From Pseudomonas gingeri (lineage in GTDB: Bacteria > Pseudomonadota > Gammaproteobacteria > Pseudomonadales > Pseudomonadaceae), in the NCBI RefSeq assembly GCF_013386165.1, contig NZ_JACAOS010000012.1, positions 62,001 through 126,000 on the forward strand: a stretch of 64,000 nt of DNA. Direction: 5' to 3'. The notes under the pieces are model-generated. The model was not told where the DNA came from, did not search any database, and saw only the letters and a list, made by a program, of their open reading frames with translations. The translations under genes were made by a program, and so were the position numbers. Shown in pieces: positions 52,455-62,670 of the stretch (positions are counted from its first letter, which is position 1; each line of letters starts with the position of its first letter).

Positions 52455-53735
52455 TCACTCCACAAACAGGCTGGCGGGTTGTTCGAGCAAGCCGCGAATG
52501 GCCTGGATGAATTGGGCCGCGTCCATGCCGTCGACCACGCGGTGATCGAAGGAGCTGGACAGGTTCATCATCTTGCGGATGACGATCTGGCCTTTGATGA
52601 CCATGGGCCGCTCGACAATGCGGTTGACCCCGACAATGGCCACTTCCGGCAGGTTCAGCACCGGCGTGCTGACAATCCCGCCCAGTGCCCCGAGGCTGGT
52701 CAAGGTGATGGTCGAGCCGGACATTTCCTCACGGCTGGCCTTGCCACTGCGGGCGGCCTGGGCCAAACGGTTGATCTCGTCGGAAGTGCCCCACAGGTTG
52801 AGGCTCTCGGCGTGACGCACCACCGGCACCATCAGGCCGCCGTCGGTCTGCGCGGCGACACCGACATGCACCGCGCCATGGCGGGTGATGACCTGGGCAT
52901 CGTCGTCGTAACGCACGTTGATCTGCGGGAAATCCCGCAGGGCCACGACCATCGCCCGCACCAGGAATGGCAGCAGGGTCAGCTTGCCGCGGCTGTCGCC
53001 GTACTTGTGGTTCAGGTGCACCCGCAGCTCTTCGAGGGCGGTGACGTCCACTTCCTCGACATAGCTGAAATGCGCGGCGCGACGCTTGGCGTCCTGCATA
53101 CGCTGGGCGATCTTGCGGCGTAGGCCGATCACCGGAATCTGCTGCTCGTCGGTGCGCTTGGCATAGCTGGCAACAGCCGGTGCCGGTTGCTCGGACTGGG
53201 CCAGATAAGCGTCGAGGTCGTCGTGCAGAATACGTCCCGCCGGGCCGCTGCCGTGGACAAAACGCAATTCGATACCGGCATCCCAGGCGCGCTTGCGCAC
53301 GGCCGGGGAGGCCAGCGGACGCTCATCGGCGGCACGGGCCACGGGGGCTGGGCGGGCAGTCGCGGAGGTGGTCGAAGCAGGTTTGGCAACGGGTTGGCTC
53401 GGTGCTTCGGCTTTCACGACCGGCTTTTCCACGACCGCGGCAGGTGCCGCTTTCGGCGCCGGCGCTTGCGTGCCTTCGCGCAGGTTACCGGCGCCTTCCA
53501 CTTCAATGCTGATCAGCACGCTGCCGACCGCCATGACTTCACCGGGCACGCCGCCGAGGGCAATCACCTTGCCGTGAACCGGCGAGGGAATATCGACCAT
53601 GGCCTTGTCGGTCATCACGTCCGCCAGCACCTGGTCTTCGACCACCAGGTCACCGACCTGCACGTGCCACTGCGACAATTCGACTTCTGCGATGCCTTCG
53701 CCAATGTCCGGCATCTTGATGATATGAGTACCCAT
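52455..53735 (-). CDS. bkdB: Branched-chain keto acid dehydrogenase E2 (lipoamide acyltransferase)
   Basis: 426 residues. Lipoyl domain 1-80 with the lipoylated Lys in [10 protein letters not shown], an Ala/Pro linker, the E1/E3-binding domain ([37 protein letters not shown], about 140-180) and the catalytic domain ending in [14 protein letters not shown] with the His-Asp pair. It starts one base before the bkdA2 stop region and ends 2 bp before lpdV. Confidence 0.95.
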   Translation of the reverse strand: MGTHIIKMPDIGEGIAEVELSQWHVQVGDLVVEDQVLADVMTDKAMVDIPSPVHGKVIALGGVPGEVMAVGSVLISIEVEGAGNLREGTQAPAPKAAPAAVVEKPVVKAEAPSQPVAKPASTTSATARPAPVARAADERPLASPAVRKRAWDAGIELRFVHGSGPAGRILHDDLDAYLAQSEQPAPAVASYAKRTDEQQIPVIGLRRKIAQRMQDAKRRAAHFSYVEEVDVTALEELRVHLNHKYGDSRGKLTLLPFLVRAMVVALRDFPQINVRYDDDAQVITRHGAVHVGVAAQTDGGLMVPVVRHAESLNLWGTSDEINRLAQAARSGKASREEMSGSTITLTSLGALGGIVSTPVLNLPEVAIVGVNRIVERPMVIKGQIVIRKMMNLSSSFDHRVVDGMDAAQFIQAIRGLLEQPASLFVE

Positions 53736-54791
53736 TCAGACCTCCATGACCCGTTTCAAGGCCGCACCGACGCGCACTGGCCCTGGGAAATAAGCCCATT
53801 CCTGTGCGTGGGGGTAGGGCGTGTCCCAGCCGGTGACGCGCTCGATCGGCGCTTCCAGGTAGTGGAAGCAGTGTTCCTGGACCAGGGCGATCAGCTCGGC
53901 ACCGAAGCCGCAGGTGCGGGTGGCTTCGTGGACGACGACACAACGACGGGTTTTCTTCACGGAATTGACGATGGTTTCCAGGTCCAGCGGCCAGAGGCTG
54001 CGCAGGTCGATGACTTCGGCATCGACCCCGGTTTCCTCGGCGGCGGCCTGGGCCACATAGACGGTGGTGCCGTAGGTGAGGATGGTCACTTCGCTACCGG
54101 GACGGACGATGGCGGCGCAGTCCAGCGGCACGGTGTAGTAACCCTCGGGCACGGCGCTGGCCGGGTGCTTGGACCACGGCGTTACCGGACGTTCGTGGTG
54201 GCCGTCGAACGGGCCGTTGTACAGGCGCTTGGGTTCGAGGAAGATCACCGGGTCATCGTTCTCGATGGCGGCGATCAGCAGGCCCTTGGCGTCGTAGGGG
54301 TTGGATGGCATCACCGTGCGCAGGCCGCAGACCTGGGTGAACATCGCCTCCGGGCTCTGGCTGTGGGTCTGGCCGCCGTAGATGCCGCCGCCGCAAGGCA
54401 TGCGCAGGGTCATCGGCGCGATGAACTCACCGGCCGAGCGATAGCGCAGGCGGGCGGCTTCCGAGACGATCTGGTCGGAGGCGGGGTAGAAGTAGTCGGC
54501 GAACTGGATTTCCGCCACCGGGCGCAGGCCGTAGGCGCCCATGCCGACGGCGACGCCGACGATGCCGCTTTCCGAGATCGGTGCGTCAAACACCCGCGAG
54601 GTCCCGTACTTGCCCTGCAGGCCTTCGGTGCAACGGAACACGCCGCCGAAATAACCCACGTCCTGGCCGAACACCACCACGTTGTCGTCGCGCTCGAGCA
54701 TCACATCCATGGCCGAGCGCAGGGCCTGGATCATGGTCATGGTGCTGGTGGCCACGGCGTTCTCCGTTTGCAGTTTGCTGTGATCGTTCAT
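53736..54791 (-). CDS. bkdA2: Branched-chain keto acid dehydrogenase E1 beta
   Basis: 351 residues, transketolase pyrimidine-binding domain (MTMIQALRSAMDVMLERDDNVVVFGQDVGYFGGVFR) and the C-terminal transketolase domain (VTILTYGTTVYVAQAAAEETGVDAEVIDLRSL). It forms the alpha2-beta2 E1 with BkdA1. The genes are 3 bp apart. Confidence 0.95.
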   Translation of the reverse strand: MNDHSKLQTENAVATSTMTMIQALRSAMDVMLERDDNVVVFGQDVGYFGGVFRCTEGLQGKYGTSRVFDAPISESGIVGVAVGMGAYGLRPVAEIQFADYFYPASDQIVSEAARLRYRSAGEFIAPMTLRMPCGGGIYGGQTHSQSPEAMFTQVCGLRTVMPSNPYDAKGLLIAAIENDDPVIFLEPKRLYNGPFDGHHERPVTPWSKHPASAVPEGYYTVPLDCAAIVRPGSEVTILTYGTTVYVAQAAAEETGVDAEVIDLRSLWPLDLETIVNSVKKTRRCVVVHEATRTCGFGAELIALVQEHCFHYLEAPIERVTGWDTPYPHAQEWAYFPGPVRVGAALKRVMEV

Positions 54792-54794
54792 GGC

Positions 54795-56036
<1,242 letters not shown>

Positions 56037-56225
56037 CTACGCTCTATCTTGTGAATTTCTTGTAGTGGGCGCGCGAGCTGGCAATCATTCCCTGGGTAAG
56101 GGAAATCTTGTCCTACAACAATCATAGGCCGGACGAAGGAGAATATTTCTCTCTGTTTCATTGCGCTCAAGACGATTTGCAGATAAAAAATCTGCATAAC
56201 CATAAAAAGCAGGTGCTTTTATCTC

Positions 56226-56714
56226 ATGCGCAAACTGGATCGCACTGACATCGGGATTCTCAACAGCCTTCAGGAGAATGCCCGCATCACCAACGCCGAC
56301 CTCGCCCGTTCGGTCAACCTGTCGCCGACGCCGTGTTTCAACCGGGTCAAGGCCATGGAGGAACTGGGGCTGATTCGCGAGCAGGTGACCTTGCTCGATC
56401 CGGAATTGCTCGGGCTGCACGTCAATGTGTTTATCCATGTCAGCCTGGAAAAACAGGTGGAGGAGGCGTTGCAGCATTTCGAGGCGGCGATTGCCGATCG
56501 GCCGGAGGTGATGGAGTGTTACCTGATGGCCGGGGACCCGGACTATCTGATCCGCGTGCTGGTGCCGACGATCCAGTCGTTGGAGCGGTTCATGATGGAT
56601 TTTCTGACCAAGGTGCCGGGGGTGGCGAACATCCGCTCCAGTTTTGCCCTCAAGCAGGTGCGCTACAAGACGGCGCTGCCGTTGCCGGCGGGCGGTCTGA
56701 CCTTGGGCAGTTGA
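56226..56714 (+). CDS. bkdR: Lrp-family activator of the bkd operon
   Basis: 162 residues: N-terminal HTH ([43 protein letters not shown]) and an AsnC/Lrp ligand domain. Length and divergent position match BkdR of P. putida, which activates the bkd operon in the presence of branched-chain amino acids. The 195-bp gap contains AT-rich tracts (56135-56220) suited to multiple Lrp contacts. Confidence 0.93.
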   Translation: MRKLDRTDIGILNSLQENARITNADLARSVNLSPTPCFNRVKAMEELGLIREQVTLLDPELLGLHVNVFIHVSLEKQVEEALQHFEAAIADRPEVMECYLMAGDPDYLIRVLVPTIQSLERFMMDFLTKVPGVANIRSSFALKQVRYKTALPLPAGGLTLGS

Positions 56715-56760
56715 GAACTTCGGGGGCGTGGAACAAGTAGCGAGGAGAGGGGGGAGCTTT

Positions 56761-56793
56761 CGTCAGCCGCGGCCTGCAATGGCAGGGCTGACG
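56761..56793. terminator. Hairpin between bkdR and rsmE
   Basis: CGTCAGCC with GGCTGACG (8 bp) and an inner CCTGC/GCAGG stem. It lies between the convergent bkdR and rsmE genes. No T-run follows on either strand, so it may be a weak or factor-dependent end. Confidence 0.4.
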
Positions 56794-56807
56794 AGGGAGC
56801 AGGCTTG

Positions 56808-56999
56808 TTACTTTGGTTCTTTGTCACCTGCCGTCAAGCCGGCTTGGATGCGCTGGTATATCTCTTCACGATGCACGGCTACGTCCTTCGGGGCATTGAT
56901 GCCTATCCGGACTTGCTGGCCGCTAACGCCCAGAATCGTGATCGTGATGTCGTCACCGATGTTGATGCTTTCACCGACTTTGCGGGTGAGTATCAGCAT
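56808..56999 (-). CDS. rsmE: CsrA/RsmA-family post-transcriptional regulator, RsmE type
   Basis: 63 residues from the ATG at 56999 with AAGGAG upstream; longer in-frame starts are leader sequence. [20 protein letters not shown] and [19 protein letters not shown] carry the RNA-binding Leu4/Arg44 positions. [17 protein letters not shown] with Ile residues fits RsmE rather than RsmA. It binds GGA motifs in the Gac/Rsm cascade. Its own ribosome site lies in TCAAGGAGAA, close to the binding consensus, so autorepression is likely. Confidence 0.93.
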   Translation of the reverse strand: MLILTRKVGESINIGDDITITILGVSGQQVRIGINAPKDVAVHREEIYQRIQAGLTAGDKEPK

Positions 57000-57249
57000 G
57001 TCTTTCTCCTTGAATGTTACTAAGGTGCCTTTCTCAGGCATTCCTGGCTTAGGTCTTACACACAGAATACCGCTAAGTGCATCCGAACGGGTGGTTCATT
57101 ACAGACGTCATTTCATTCTATTTAATTCCCCAGAGTCGGAAAATCGTCGGTAATTCAGCCTGATAAGACCGCCACAGCCAGTGGAACGAGGTTAAGACAG
57201 GCTGCAAGGTGATAAAATCACATTAACTGATCATTACGGGAGACGCTTT
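57000..57249. other. Divergent promoter gap between rsmE and the SPOR lipoprotein
   Basis: 250 bp with no further gene. It holds the rsmE leader with an RsmA/E-type GGA site at 57004-57013 and an AT-rich stretch near 57110-57140. A GGGAG site precedes the GTG of the SPOR gene. Confidence 0.5.
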
Positions 57250-57639
57250 GTGCGCAGAATAGCAGTGATGATGGCACTCGTGGTGCTGGGTGGTTGCGGG
57301 GATGGCTCGGGAAACAAGGTCGAACCGGCAAAAGTGGTGGCGGTTGCGCCGGCGGTAGTGGCAGTGGCGCCGGTGACCGGCTGGGATCTGTTGATCAAGG
57401 ATGACAAGACCAAGGCGCTCACTGACTGGACCGCCTGGCTGATCGAGCATGGTTATCCGTTCAAGATCCTCGATAACGGCCAGGTCGTTGCCGGGCCGTT
57501 CGCGACGAAAGCCATTGCCGAGGATAAAAAGGCCCAGCTGGCGGACAAGCAGAACATGGACTCCGAGGTGGTGGAGCACAAGGCGCCTGGACAGAGCGCT
57601 TCGGTGCAAAATACCGACGCGCCCGCCACGGGCTATTGA
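57250..57639 (+). CDS. SPOR-domain-like lipoprotein
   Basis: 129 residues from GTG at 57250, 7 nt after GGGAG. Signal peptide with lipobox MALVVLGGC, a Val/Ala/Pro linker, then a short SPOR-like domain (WTAWLIEHGYPFKILDNGQVVAGPFATKAIAEDKKAQL, about 60-105). SPOR domains bind denuded peptidoglycan at division sites. The gene is followed by REP units. Confidence 0.75.
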   Translation: MRRIAVMMALVVLGGCGDGSGNKVEPAKVVAVAPAVVAVAPVTGWDLLIKDDKTKALTDWTAWLIEHGYPFKILDNGQVVAGPFATKAIAEDKKAQLADKQNMDSEVVEHKAPGQSASVQNTDAPATGY

Positions 57640-57641
57640 AC

Positions 57642-57742
57642 CTGTAGGAGCGAGCTTGCTCGCGATGGACGTCAACGATAACGCGAGGTATCTGATACCA
57701 AGCGGTGACTGGACTACCATCGCGAGCAAGCTCGCTCCTACA
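57642..57742. repeat. REP pair (BIME), GTAGGAGC type
   Basis: TGTAGGAGCGAGCTTGCTCG at 57643 and the inverted ATCGCGAGCAAGCTCGCTCC ending near 57740, about 50 bp apart, between the convergent SPOR and endA genes. Confidence 0.85.
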
Positions 57743-57794
57743 AGGGGTGTTTCAGCGCAAGGTGTCGGTGTCTCCACCAAGGGGCATCGAGCCT

Positions 57795-58484
57795 CTAACC
57801 ACAGGCCTTGAGGTTCACCGGCCCGACGAATGCGTTGCCGTGTCCCATGACACAGGCGACGCTCTGGTTGCGCTGGCGTTCCCAGGCCTGGACCGGGTAG
57901 GTCTTGTTCCACGCCTCATACAGCTGACGATCCTGCCTCGACAGACGCAGGCCGTACTGCTTGCTCATGTAGAAATAGGTACGCGCGATCATCCCGCGGA
58001 TGGACGGGCGGGGCATGACCTTCTTGGCCTTGAAATCAACCTGGGTCAGGCAGGAACCGTATTGGCCCTTCTGCACCGGCAACCAGCCGAAGCTGAAATT
58101 ATTACGATCGCCGTTGACCTCACCGATGCTCGGCACCAGGTTGTGCAGGTCGGCCTCGGCCTTTTTGTACGCCGCATCCTTCTGGCTGCAGTTCTTGCGC
58201 CCGCCCTGTTGCCAGCACTGGCGCTGATGGCCGATCTGCCAGGCCGGCACAATGTGTTCCCACTCGATGCGTTCGGCGCGCTTGGCATTCTTGCGCGGCA
58301 CATACCCGCAGGCTGCGAGGTCAACCCGGTTGCCGTTGTACTTGCAGCCGCAATAGAACTCGGTGGACTGTCGGGCGTAGAGCTTCCAGGCGACTTTCTT
58401 GGCTTCGGCGAAGGTGCGGGGCGCATCGGCCTGGGCCGGCAAAACGTAGAACAAACAGAGCAAGGCGATAAAGCGGACAATCAT
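57795..58484 (-). CDS. endA: Endonuclease I (EndA/NucM family), exported
   Basis: 229 residues from the ATG at 58484. Sec signal MIVRFIALLCLFYVLPAQA, then the beta-beta-alpha-metal core: IEWEHIVPAW with the catalytic His, DLHNLVPSIGEVNGDRNNFSFG with the metal-binding Asn, and RGMIARTYFYMSKQYG. Eight Cys in pairs suggest disulfides, as in Vvn/EndA periplasmic nucleases. It starts 4 bp after the DUF1654 gene and should be in the same operon, under the LexA-type box at 58756. Confidence 0.9.
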   Translation of the reverse strand: MIVRFIALLCLFYVLPAQADAPRTFAEAKKVAWKLYARQSTEFYCGCKYNGNRVDLAACGYVPRKNAKRAERIEWEHIVPAWQIGHQRQCWQQGGRKNCSQKDAAYKKAEADLHNLVPSIGEVNGDRNNFSFGWLPVQKGQYGSCLTQVDFKAKKVMPRPSIRGMIARTYFYMSKQYGLRLSRQDRQLYEAWNKTYPVQAWERQRNQSVACVMGHGNAFVGPVNLKACG

Positions 58485-58488
58485 TGAT

Positions 58489-58737
58489 TCAGTCTTCCTT
58501 CGGCACAACCCAGAAAATGTGCACGCCACCGTCATCGCGGTAGGCCAGCGTGACGTTGTCGTTCTCGGCGATTTCTTCGAGCAGTTGCTCCCACTCGTCC
58601 ACCGGTTCGTCCGGCAGGCGAAAGAGCAGGGCGGCCTTGGCTTTTTGGGCGTTCGGCGAGTTGATGATTTTCTGGACGCGCAGGCCCATGCGTTCGTAGG
58701 TGCTGGGGGTTGCGGAGGCGGAAGTTGAGTTGGCCAC
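58489..58737 (-). CDS. DUF1654 family small protein
   Basis: 82 residues from GTG at 58737, with AAGGA 8 nt upstream. A short Ser/Ala-rich lead is followed by the DUF1654 domain (YERMGLRVQKIINSPNAQKAKAALLFRLPDEPVDEWEQLLEEIAENDNVTLAYRDDGGVHIFWVV). Function unknown. It is the first gene of a pair with endA and has an SOS-type promoter. Confidence 0.8.
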   Translation of the reverse strand: MANSTSASATPSTYERMGLRVQKIINSPNAQKAKAALLFRLPDEPVDEWEQLLEEIAENDNVTLAYRDDGGVHIFWVVPKED

Positions 58738-58755
58738 GGAACAATCCTTAATTAG

Positions 58756-58771
58756 CTGTACGTGCATACAG
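58756..58771 (-). promoter_or_regulatory. LexA-type SOS box
   Basis: CTGTATGCACGTACAG on the minus strand fits CTGT-N8-ACAG and the longer TACTGTAT...ACAG form. It overlaps a -10 (TACTGT, 58768-58773) that is 17 bp from a -35 TTGCGA (58791-58796), and lies about 20 bp before the DUF1654 GTG, the usual place for LexA repression. Confidence 0.75.
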
Positions 58772-58773
58772 TA

Positions 58774-59126
58774 TTTAACTGTAAGCCATTTCGCAACTGT
58801 CAGGGAATGATGAGCTGCTTCTGACAGCGACTTTTGCGATTTGGTGCCCATCAAGGAGGAAAATTATTAGGCTTTACAGTGAGATGCGCAGTATGGCGAG
58901 GGAGGGTGGGGGCGGCAGCCAGAGAAATCCTCGCCCCACCTCGCTCAGGACGCCTTGATGGTCAGACCGACGACTATGCTGTGACAGACCGTTGACAAAT
59001 CCTCGCAAGGTTCGCATAGTTGGATTACGCAAACGTTTGCGCGAACCGTTTCCAGGGCTGTGCACACGCATTTCCCGTCACGCTCCTGGCGTTGCTCACA
59101 ACAATCATAAGATCCGGAGTAAACCC
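58774..59126. other. Divergent gap between the DUF1654-endA pair and the ribose operon
   Basis: About 350 bp with no convincing gene. The left end holds the -35 of the SOS promoter, the right end the ribose promoter and operator. Nothing else is recognised between about 58800 and 58990. Confidence 0.5.
58992..59041 (+). promoter_or_regulatory. Ribose operon promoter and LacI-type operator
   Basis: TTGACA (58992-58997), 17 bp, CATAGT (59015-59020), then the perfect palindrome CGCAAACGTTTGCG (59028-59041) around the expected start of transcription. The palindrome with central CG is a typical LacI/GalR-family operator, the likely RbsR site. Confidence 0.8.
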
Positions 59127-60083
59127 ATGAAGTTGCCATTCGCTGGACGCCTCCTTGCTGTCGCCGTACTTGCTGCCGCTTCTGCCGCCCTGCCACTGTC
59201 CCAGGCCTTTGCCGCTGATGACGCCAAGCCCAAAGTCGGCCTGGTGATGAAATCCCTCGCCAACGAGTTCTTCCGCACCATGGAAGACGGCGCCAAGGAC
59301 TACCAGAAAACCCACAGTGCCGATTTCGACCTGATCTCCAACGGAATCAAGAACGAAACCGACACCACCGCGCAGATCGACATCGTCAACCAGATGATCG
59401 TCTCCAAGGTCAACGCCATCGTGATCGCCCCGGCCGACTCCAAGGCCATGGTCTCGGTGATCAAGAAAGCCAAGGATGCCGGGATCACCGTCATCAACAT
59501 CGACAACCAACTCGACGCCGGCGTGCTGAAAAGCAAAGGCATCGAAGTGCCGTTCGTGGGCCCTGACAACCGCAAGGGCGCGCGCCTGGTCGGCGAGTAC
59601 CTGGCCAAGCAGCTGAAAGCGGGTGACGAGGTCGGCATCATCGAAGGGGTGTCCACCACCACCAACGCCCAGATGCGCACCGCCGGTTTCACCGATGCCA
59701 TGAAGGCCGCGGACATGAAGATCGTCTCCGTGCAGTCCGGCGATTGGGAAATCGACAAGGGCAACGCGGTGGCTTCGGCGATGCTCAACGAATACCCGAA
59801 CCTGAAGGCGCTGCTGGCCGGTAACGACAGCATGGCCCTGGGCGCCGTCTCCGCCGTGCGTTCGGCGGGCAAGGCCGGCAAGGTGCAAGTGGTCGGCTAT
59901 GACAATATCAACGCCATCAAGCCGATGCTCCAGGACGGTCGTGTGCTCGCCACCGCCGACCAGTTCGCGGCCCGCCAGGCGGTGTTCGGCATCGAAACCG
60001 CACTGAAAATCATCAAGGGCGAAAAAGTCGACAGCAAGGACGGCGTGATCGAAACCCCAGTCGAGCTGGTACTCAAGAAGTAA
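59127..60083 (+). CDS. rbsB: Ribose ABC transporter substrate-binding protein
   Basis: 318 residues from the ATG at 59127, CCGGAG 8 nt upstream. Signal peptide ends SQAFA. Mature periplasmic-binding fold (KVGLVMKSLANEFFRTMEDGAKDYQ, IVIAPADSKAMVSVIKKAKDAGI, NIDNQLD, AGNDSMALGAV, VVGYDNINAIKPML). First gene of rbsBACRK. Confidence 0.9.
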   Translation: MKLPFAGRLLAVAVLAAASAALPLSQAFAADDAKPKVGLVMKSLANEFFRTMEDGAKDYQKTHSADFDLISNGIKNETDTTAQIDIVNQMIVSKVNAIVIAPADSKAMVSVIKKAKDAGITVINIDNQLDAGVLKSKGIEVPFVGPDNRKGARLVGEYLAKQLKAGDEVGIIEGVSTTTNAQMRTAGFTDAMKAADMKIVSVQSGDWEIDKGNAVASAMLNEYPNLKALLAGNDSMALGAVSAVRSAGKAGKVQVVGYDNINAIKPMLQDGRVLATADQFAARQAVFGIETALKIIKGEKVDSKDGVIETPVELVLKK

Positions 60084-60139
60084 TCCACTCGCCGTTCAAC
60101 GTGCCCGCTCGTCCTGAGCGGGCGCATGGAGACTCTCCT

Positions 60140-61693
60140 ATGTCATCTCCCGCTCCGAACGCTGTCCTGTCGGTCAGCGGTATCGGCAAGACCTATGCGC
60201 AACCTGTCCTCAGCAACATCGACCTGACGTTGCTGCGCGGCGAAGTGTTGGCGCTGACGGGTGAAAACGGTGCCGGCAAAAGTACGCTGTCGAAGATCAT
60301 CGGCGGGTTGGTCACACCGACCACCGGGCAGATGCTGTTCAACGGCCGCGCTTATACACCGGGCAGTCGGACCCAGGCTGAAGAGCTGGGGATCCGCATG
60401 GTCATGCAGGAACTCAATTTGCTGCCGACCTTGTCCGTGGCGGAAAACCTGTTTCTCGACAACCTGCCCAGCCACGGTGGCTGGATCAGCCGCAAGCAAT
60501 TGCGCAGCGCCGCCATCGAAGCCATGGCTCAGGTCGGCCTCGATGCCATCGACCCGGACACCCTGGTCGGCGAACTCGGCATCGGCCACCAGCAGATGGT
60601 GGAAATCGCCCGCAACCTGATCGGCGATTGCCATGTGCTGATTCTCGATGAGCCGACCGCGATGCTCACGGCCCGTGAAGTCGAAATGCTTTTCGACCAG
60701 ATCACCCGCCTGCAAGCCCGTGGCGTGTCGATCATCTATATCTCCCACCGGCTTGAAGAACTGGCCCGGGTGGCCCAGCGCATCGCGGTATTACGCGACG
60801 GCAACCTGGTCTGCGTCGAGCCGATGGCCAACTACAACAGCGAGCAATTGGTCAACCTGATGGTCGGTCGCGAGCTGGGCGAACACATGGACATGGGCGT
60901 GCGCAAGATTGGCGCGCCGGCCCTGACCGTCAACGGCCTGAGCCGTTCGGACAAGGTGCTCGACGTTTCGTTTGAAGTGCGTGCTGGTGAGATCTTCGGG
61001 ATTTCCGGCCTGATCGGCGCCGGCCGCACCGAGCTGTTGCGCCTGATCTACGGCGCGGATATCGCCGACGGCGGCACGGTGGCCCTCGGCTCGCCGGCCA
61101 AGGTCGCGGACATTCGCTCGCCGGTCGATGCGGTGCGGCATGGCATCGCCCTGATCACGGAAGACCGCAAGGGCGAGGGGCTGCTGCTGACGCAATCCAT
61201 CAGCGCCAATATCGCCCTGGGCAATATGCCGGCGATTTCCAGCGGTGGCGTGGTCAACGGACGTGACGAGTCGGCGCTGGCACGGCGTCAGATCGATGCC
61301 ATGCGGATTCGCAGTTCCAGTCCCGATCAACTGGTGTCCGAGCTGTCCGGCGGCAACCAGCAGAAAGTGGTGATCGGCCGCTGGCTGGAGCGCGATTGTG
61401 CGGTGCTGCTATTCGATGAACCGACTCGAGGGATCGACGTCGGCGCCAAGTTCGATATCTATGCCTTGCTGGGTGAACTGACCCGCCAGGGCAAGGCCCT
61501 GGTGGTGGTGTCCAGCGACCTGCGCGAGCTGATGCTGATCTGCGACCGCATCGGCGTGCTCTCGGCCGGACGCCTGATCGAGACCTTCGAGCGTGATAGC
61601 TGGACCCAGGATGAGTTGCTTGCCGCCGCATTCGCCGGCTACCAAAAACGTGATGCGTTGCTCAACGAAGCGGCGCCCAGGAATACCCTATGA
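60140..61693 (+). CDS. rbsA: Ribose ABC transporter ATPase, two nucleotide-binding domains
   Basis: 517 residues from the ATG at 60140. Two fused ATPase domains: Walker A TGENGAGKST in the first, and an atypical SGLIGAGRTELLR in the second, as usual for RbsA. The first domain lacks the classical signature LSGG (VGELGIGHQQMVEIARN); the second has LSGGNQQKVVIGRWL and Walker B VLLFDEPTRGIDVG. Confidence 0.93.
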   Translation: MSSPAPNAVLSVSGIGKTYAQPVLSNIDLTLLRGEVLALTGENGAGKSTLSKIIGGLVTPTTGQMLFNGRAYTPGSRTQAEELGIRMVMQELNLLPTLSVAENLFLDNLPSHGGWISRKQLRSAAIEAMAQVGLDAIDPDTLVGELGIGHQQMVEIARNLIGDCHVLILDEPTAMLTAREVEMLFDQITRLQARGVSIIYISHRLEELARVAQRIAVLRDGNLVCVEPMANYNSEQLVNLMVGRELGEHMDMGVRKIGAPALTVNGLSRSDKVLDVSFEVRAGEIFGISGLIGAGRTELLRLIYGADIADGGTVALGSPAKVADIRSPVDAVRHGIALITEDRKGEGLLLTQSISANIALGNMPAISSGGVVNGRDESALARRQIDAMRIRSSSPDQLVSELSGGNQQKVVIGRWLERDCAVLLFDEPTRGIDVGAKFDIYALLGELTRQGKALVVVSSDLRELMLICDRIGVLSAGRLIETFERDSWTQDELLAAAFAGYQKRDALLNEAAPRNTL

Positions 61694-62667
61694 AAACTGC
61701 ACCTTCTGCCGGCAAGACCTCGCGTCACTTCTATGGCCTGGGCACCTACCTGGGGCTGGCGGGCGCATTGCTCGCCATGATCATCCTGTTTTCCAGCCTG
61801 AGCAGTCATTTCCTGTCCTATGACACCTTCAGCACCCTGGCCAACCAGATTCCCGACCTGATGGTGCTGGCGGTGGGCATGACCTTCGTGCTGATCATCG
61901 GCGGCATCGACCTGTCGGTGGGTTCGGTCCTGGCCCTGGCGGCTTCGGCGGTCAGCGTGGCGATCCTCGGCTGGGGCTGGGGCGTGTTGCCGGCCTCGGT
62001 GCTGGGCATGGGCTGCGCGGCGCTGGCCGGCACCGTGACCGGTTCGATCACCGTGGCCTGGCGCATTCCGTCGTTCATTGTGTCCCTGGGTGTGCTGGAA
62101 ATGGCCCGGGGCCTGGCGTACCAGATGACCGGCTCGCGCACTGCCTATATCGGCGACTCGTTTGCCTGGCTGTCGAACCCGGTGGCCTTTGGTATTTCGC
62201 CGTCGTTCATCATCGCCTTGCTGGTGATCATTGTGGCCCAACTGGTGCTGACACGGACCGTGTTCGGCCGTTACCTGATCGGCATCGGCACCAACGAGGA
62301 AGCGGTGCGCCTGGCGGGGATCAATCCCAAGCCTTACAAAATCCTGGTGTTCAGCCTGATGGGCCTGCTGGCCGGCGTTGCGGCGCTGTTCCAGATCTCG
62401 CGCTTGGAAGCGGCGGACCCGAACGCCGGTTCCGGCCTGGAGCTGCAAGTGATCGCTGCTGTGGTGATCGGCGGCACCAGTTTGATGGGCGGTCGCGGCT
62501 CGGTGATCAGCACCTTCTTTGGCGTCCTGATCATCTCCGTGCTGGCGGCGGGGCTGGCGCAGATCGGCGCCACCGAACCGACCAAGCGCATCATCACCGG
62601 TGCGGTGATCGTGATCGCGGTGGTGCTCGATACCTACCGCAGTCAACGCGCCCGTCGGCGGACCTGA
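61690..62667 (+). CDS. rbsC: Ribose ABC transporter permease
   Basis: 325 residues, about ten helices; motifs MTFVLIIGGIDLSVGSVLALA and GSGLELQVIAAVVIGGTSLMGGRGSV are typical of sugar permeases of the RbsC/XylH family. ATGA overlap with rbsA. Confidence 0.93.
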   Translation: MKTAPSAGKTSRHFYGLGTYLGLAGALLAMIILFSSLSSHFLSYDTFSTLANQIPDLMVLAVGMTFVLIIGGIDLSVGSVLALAASAVSVAILGWGWGVLPASVLGMGCAALAGTVTGSITVAWRIPSFIVSLGVLEMARGLAYQMTGSRTAYIGDSFAWLSNPVAFGISPSFIIALLVIIVAQLVLTRTVFGRYLIGIGTNEEAVRLAGINPKPYKILVFSLMGLLAGVAALFQISRLEAADPNAGSGLELQVIAAVVIGGTSLMGGRGSVISTFFGVLIISVLAAGLAQIGATEPTKRIITGAVIVIAVVLDTYRSQRARRRT

Positions 62668-62670
62668 GGC

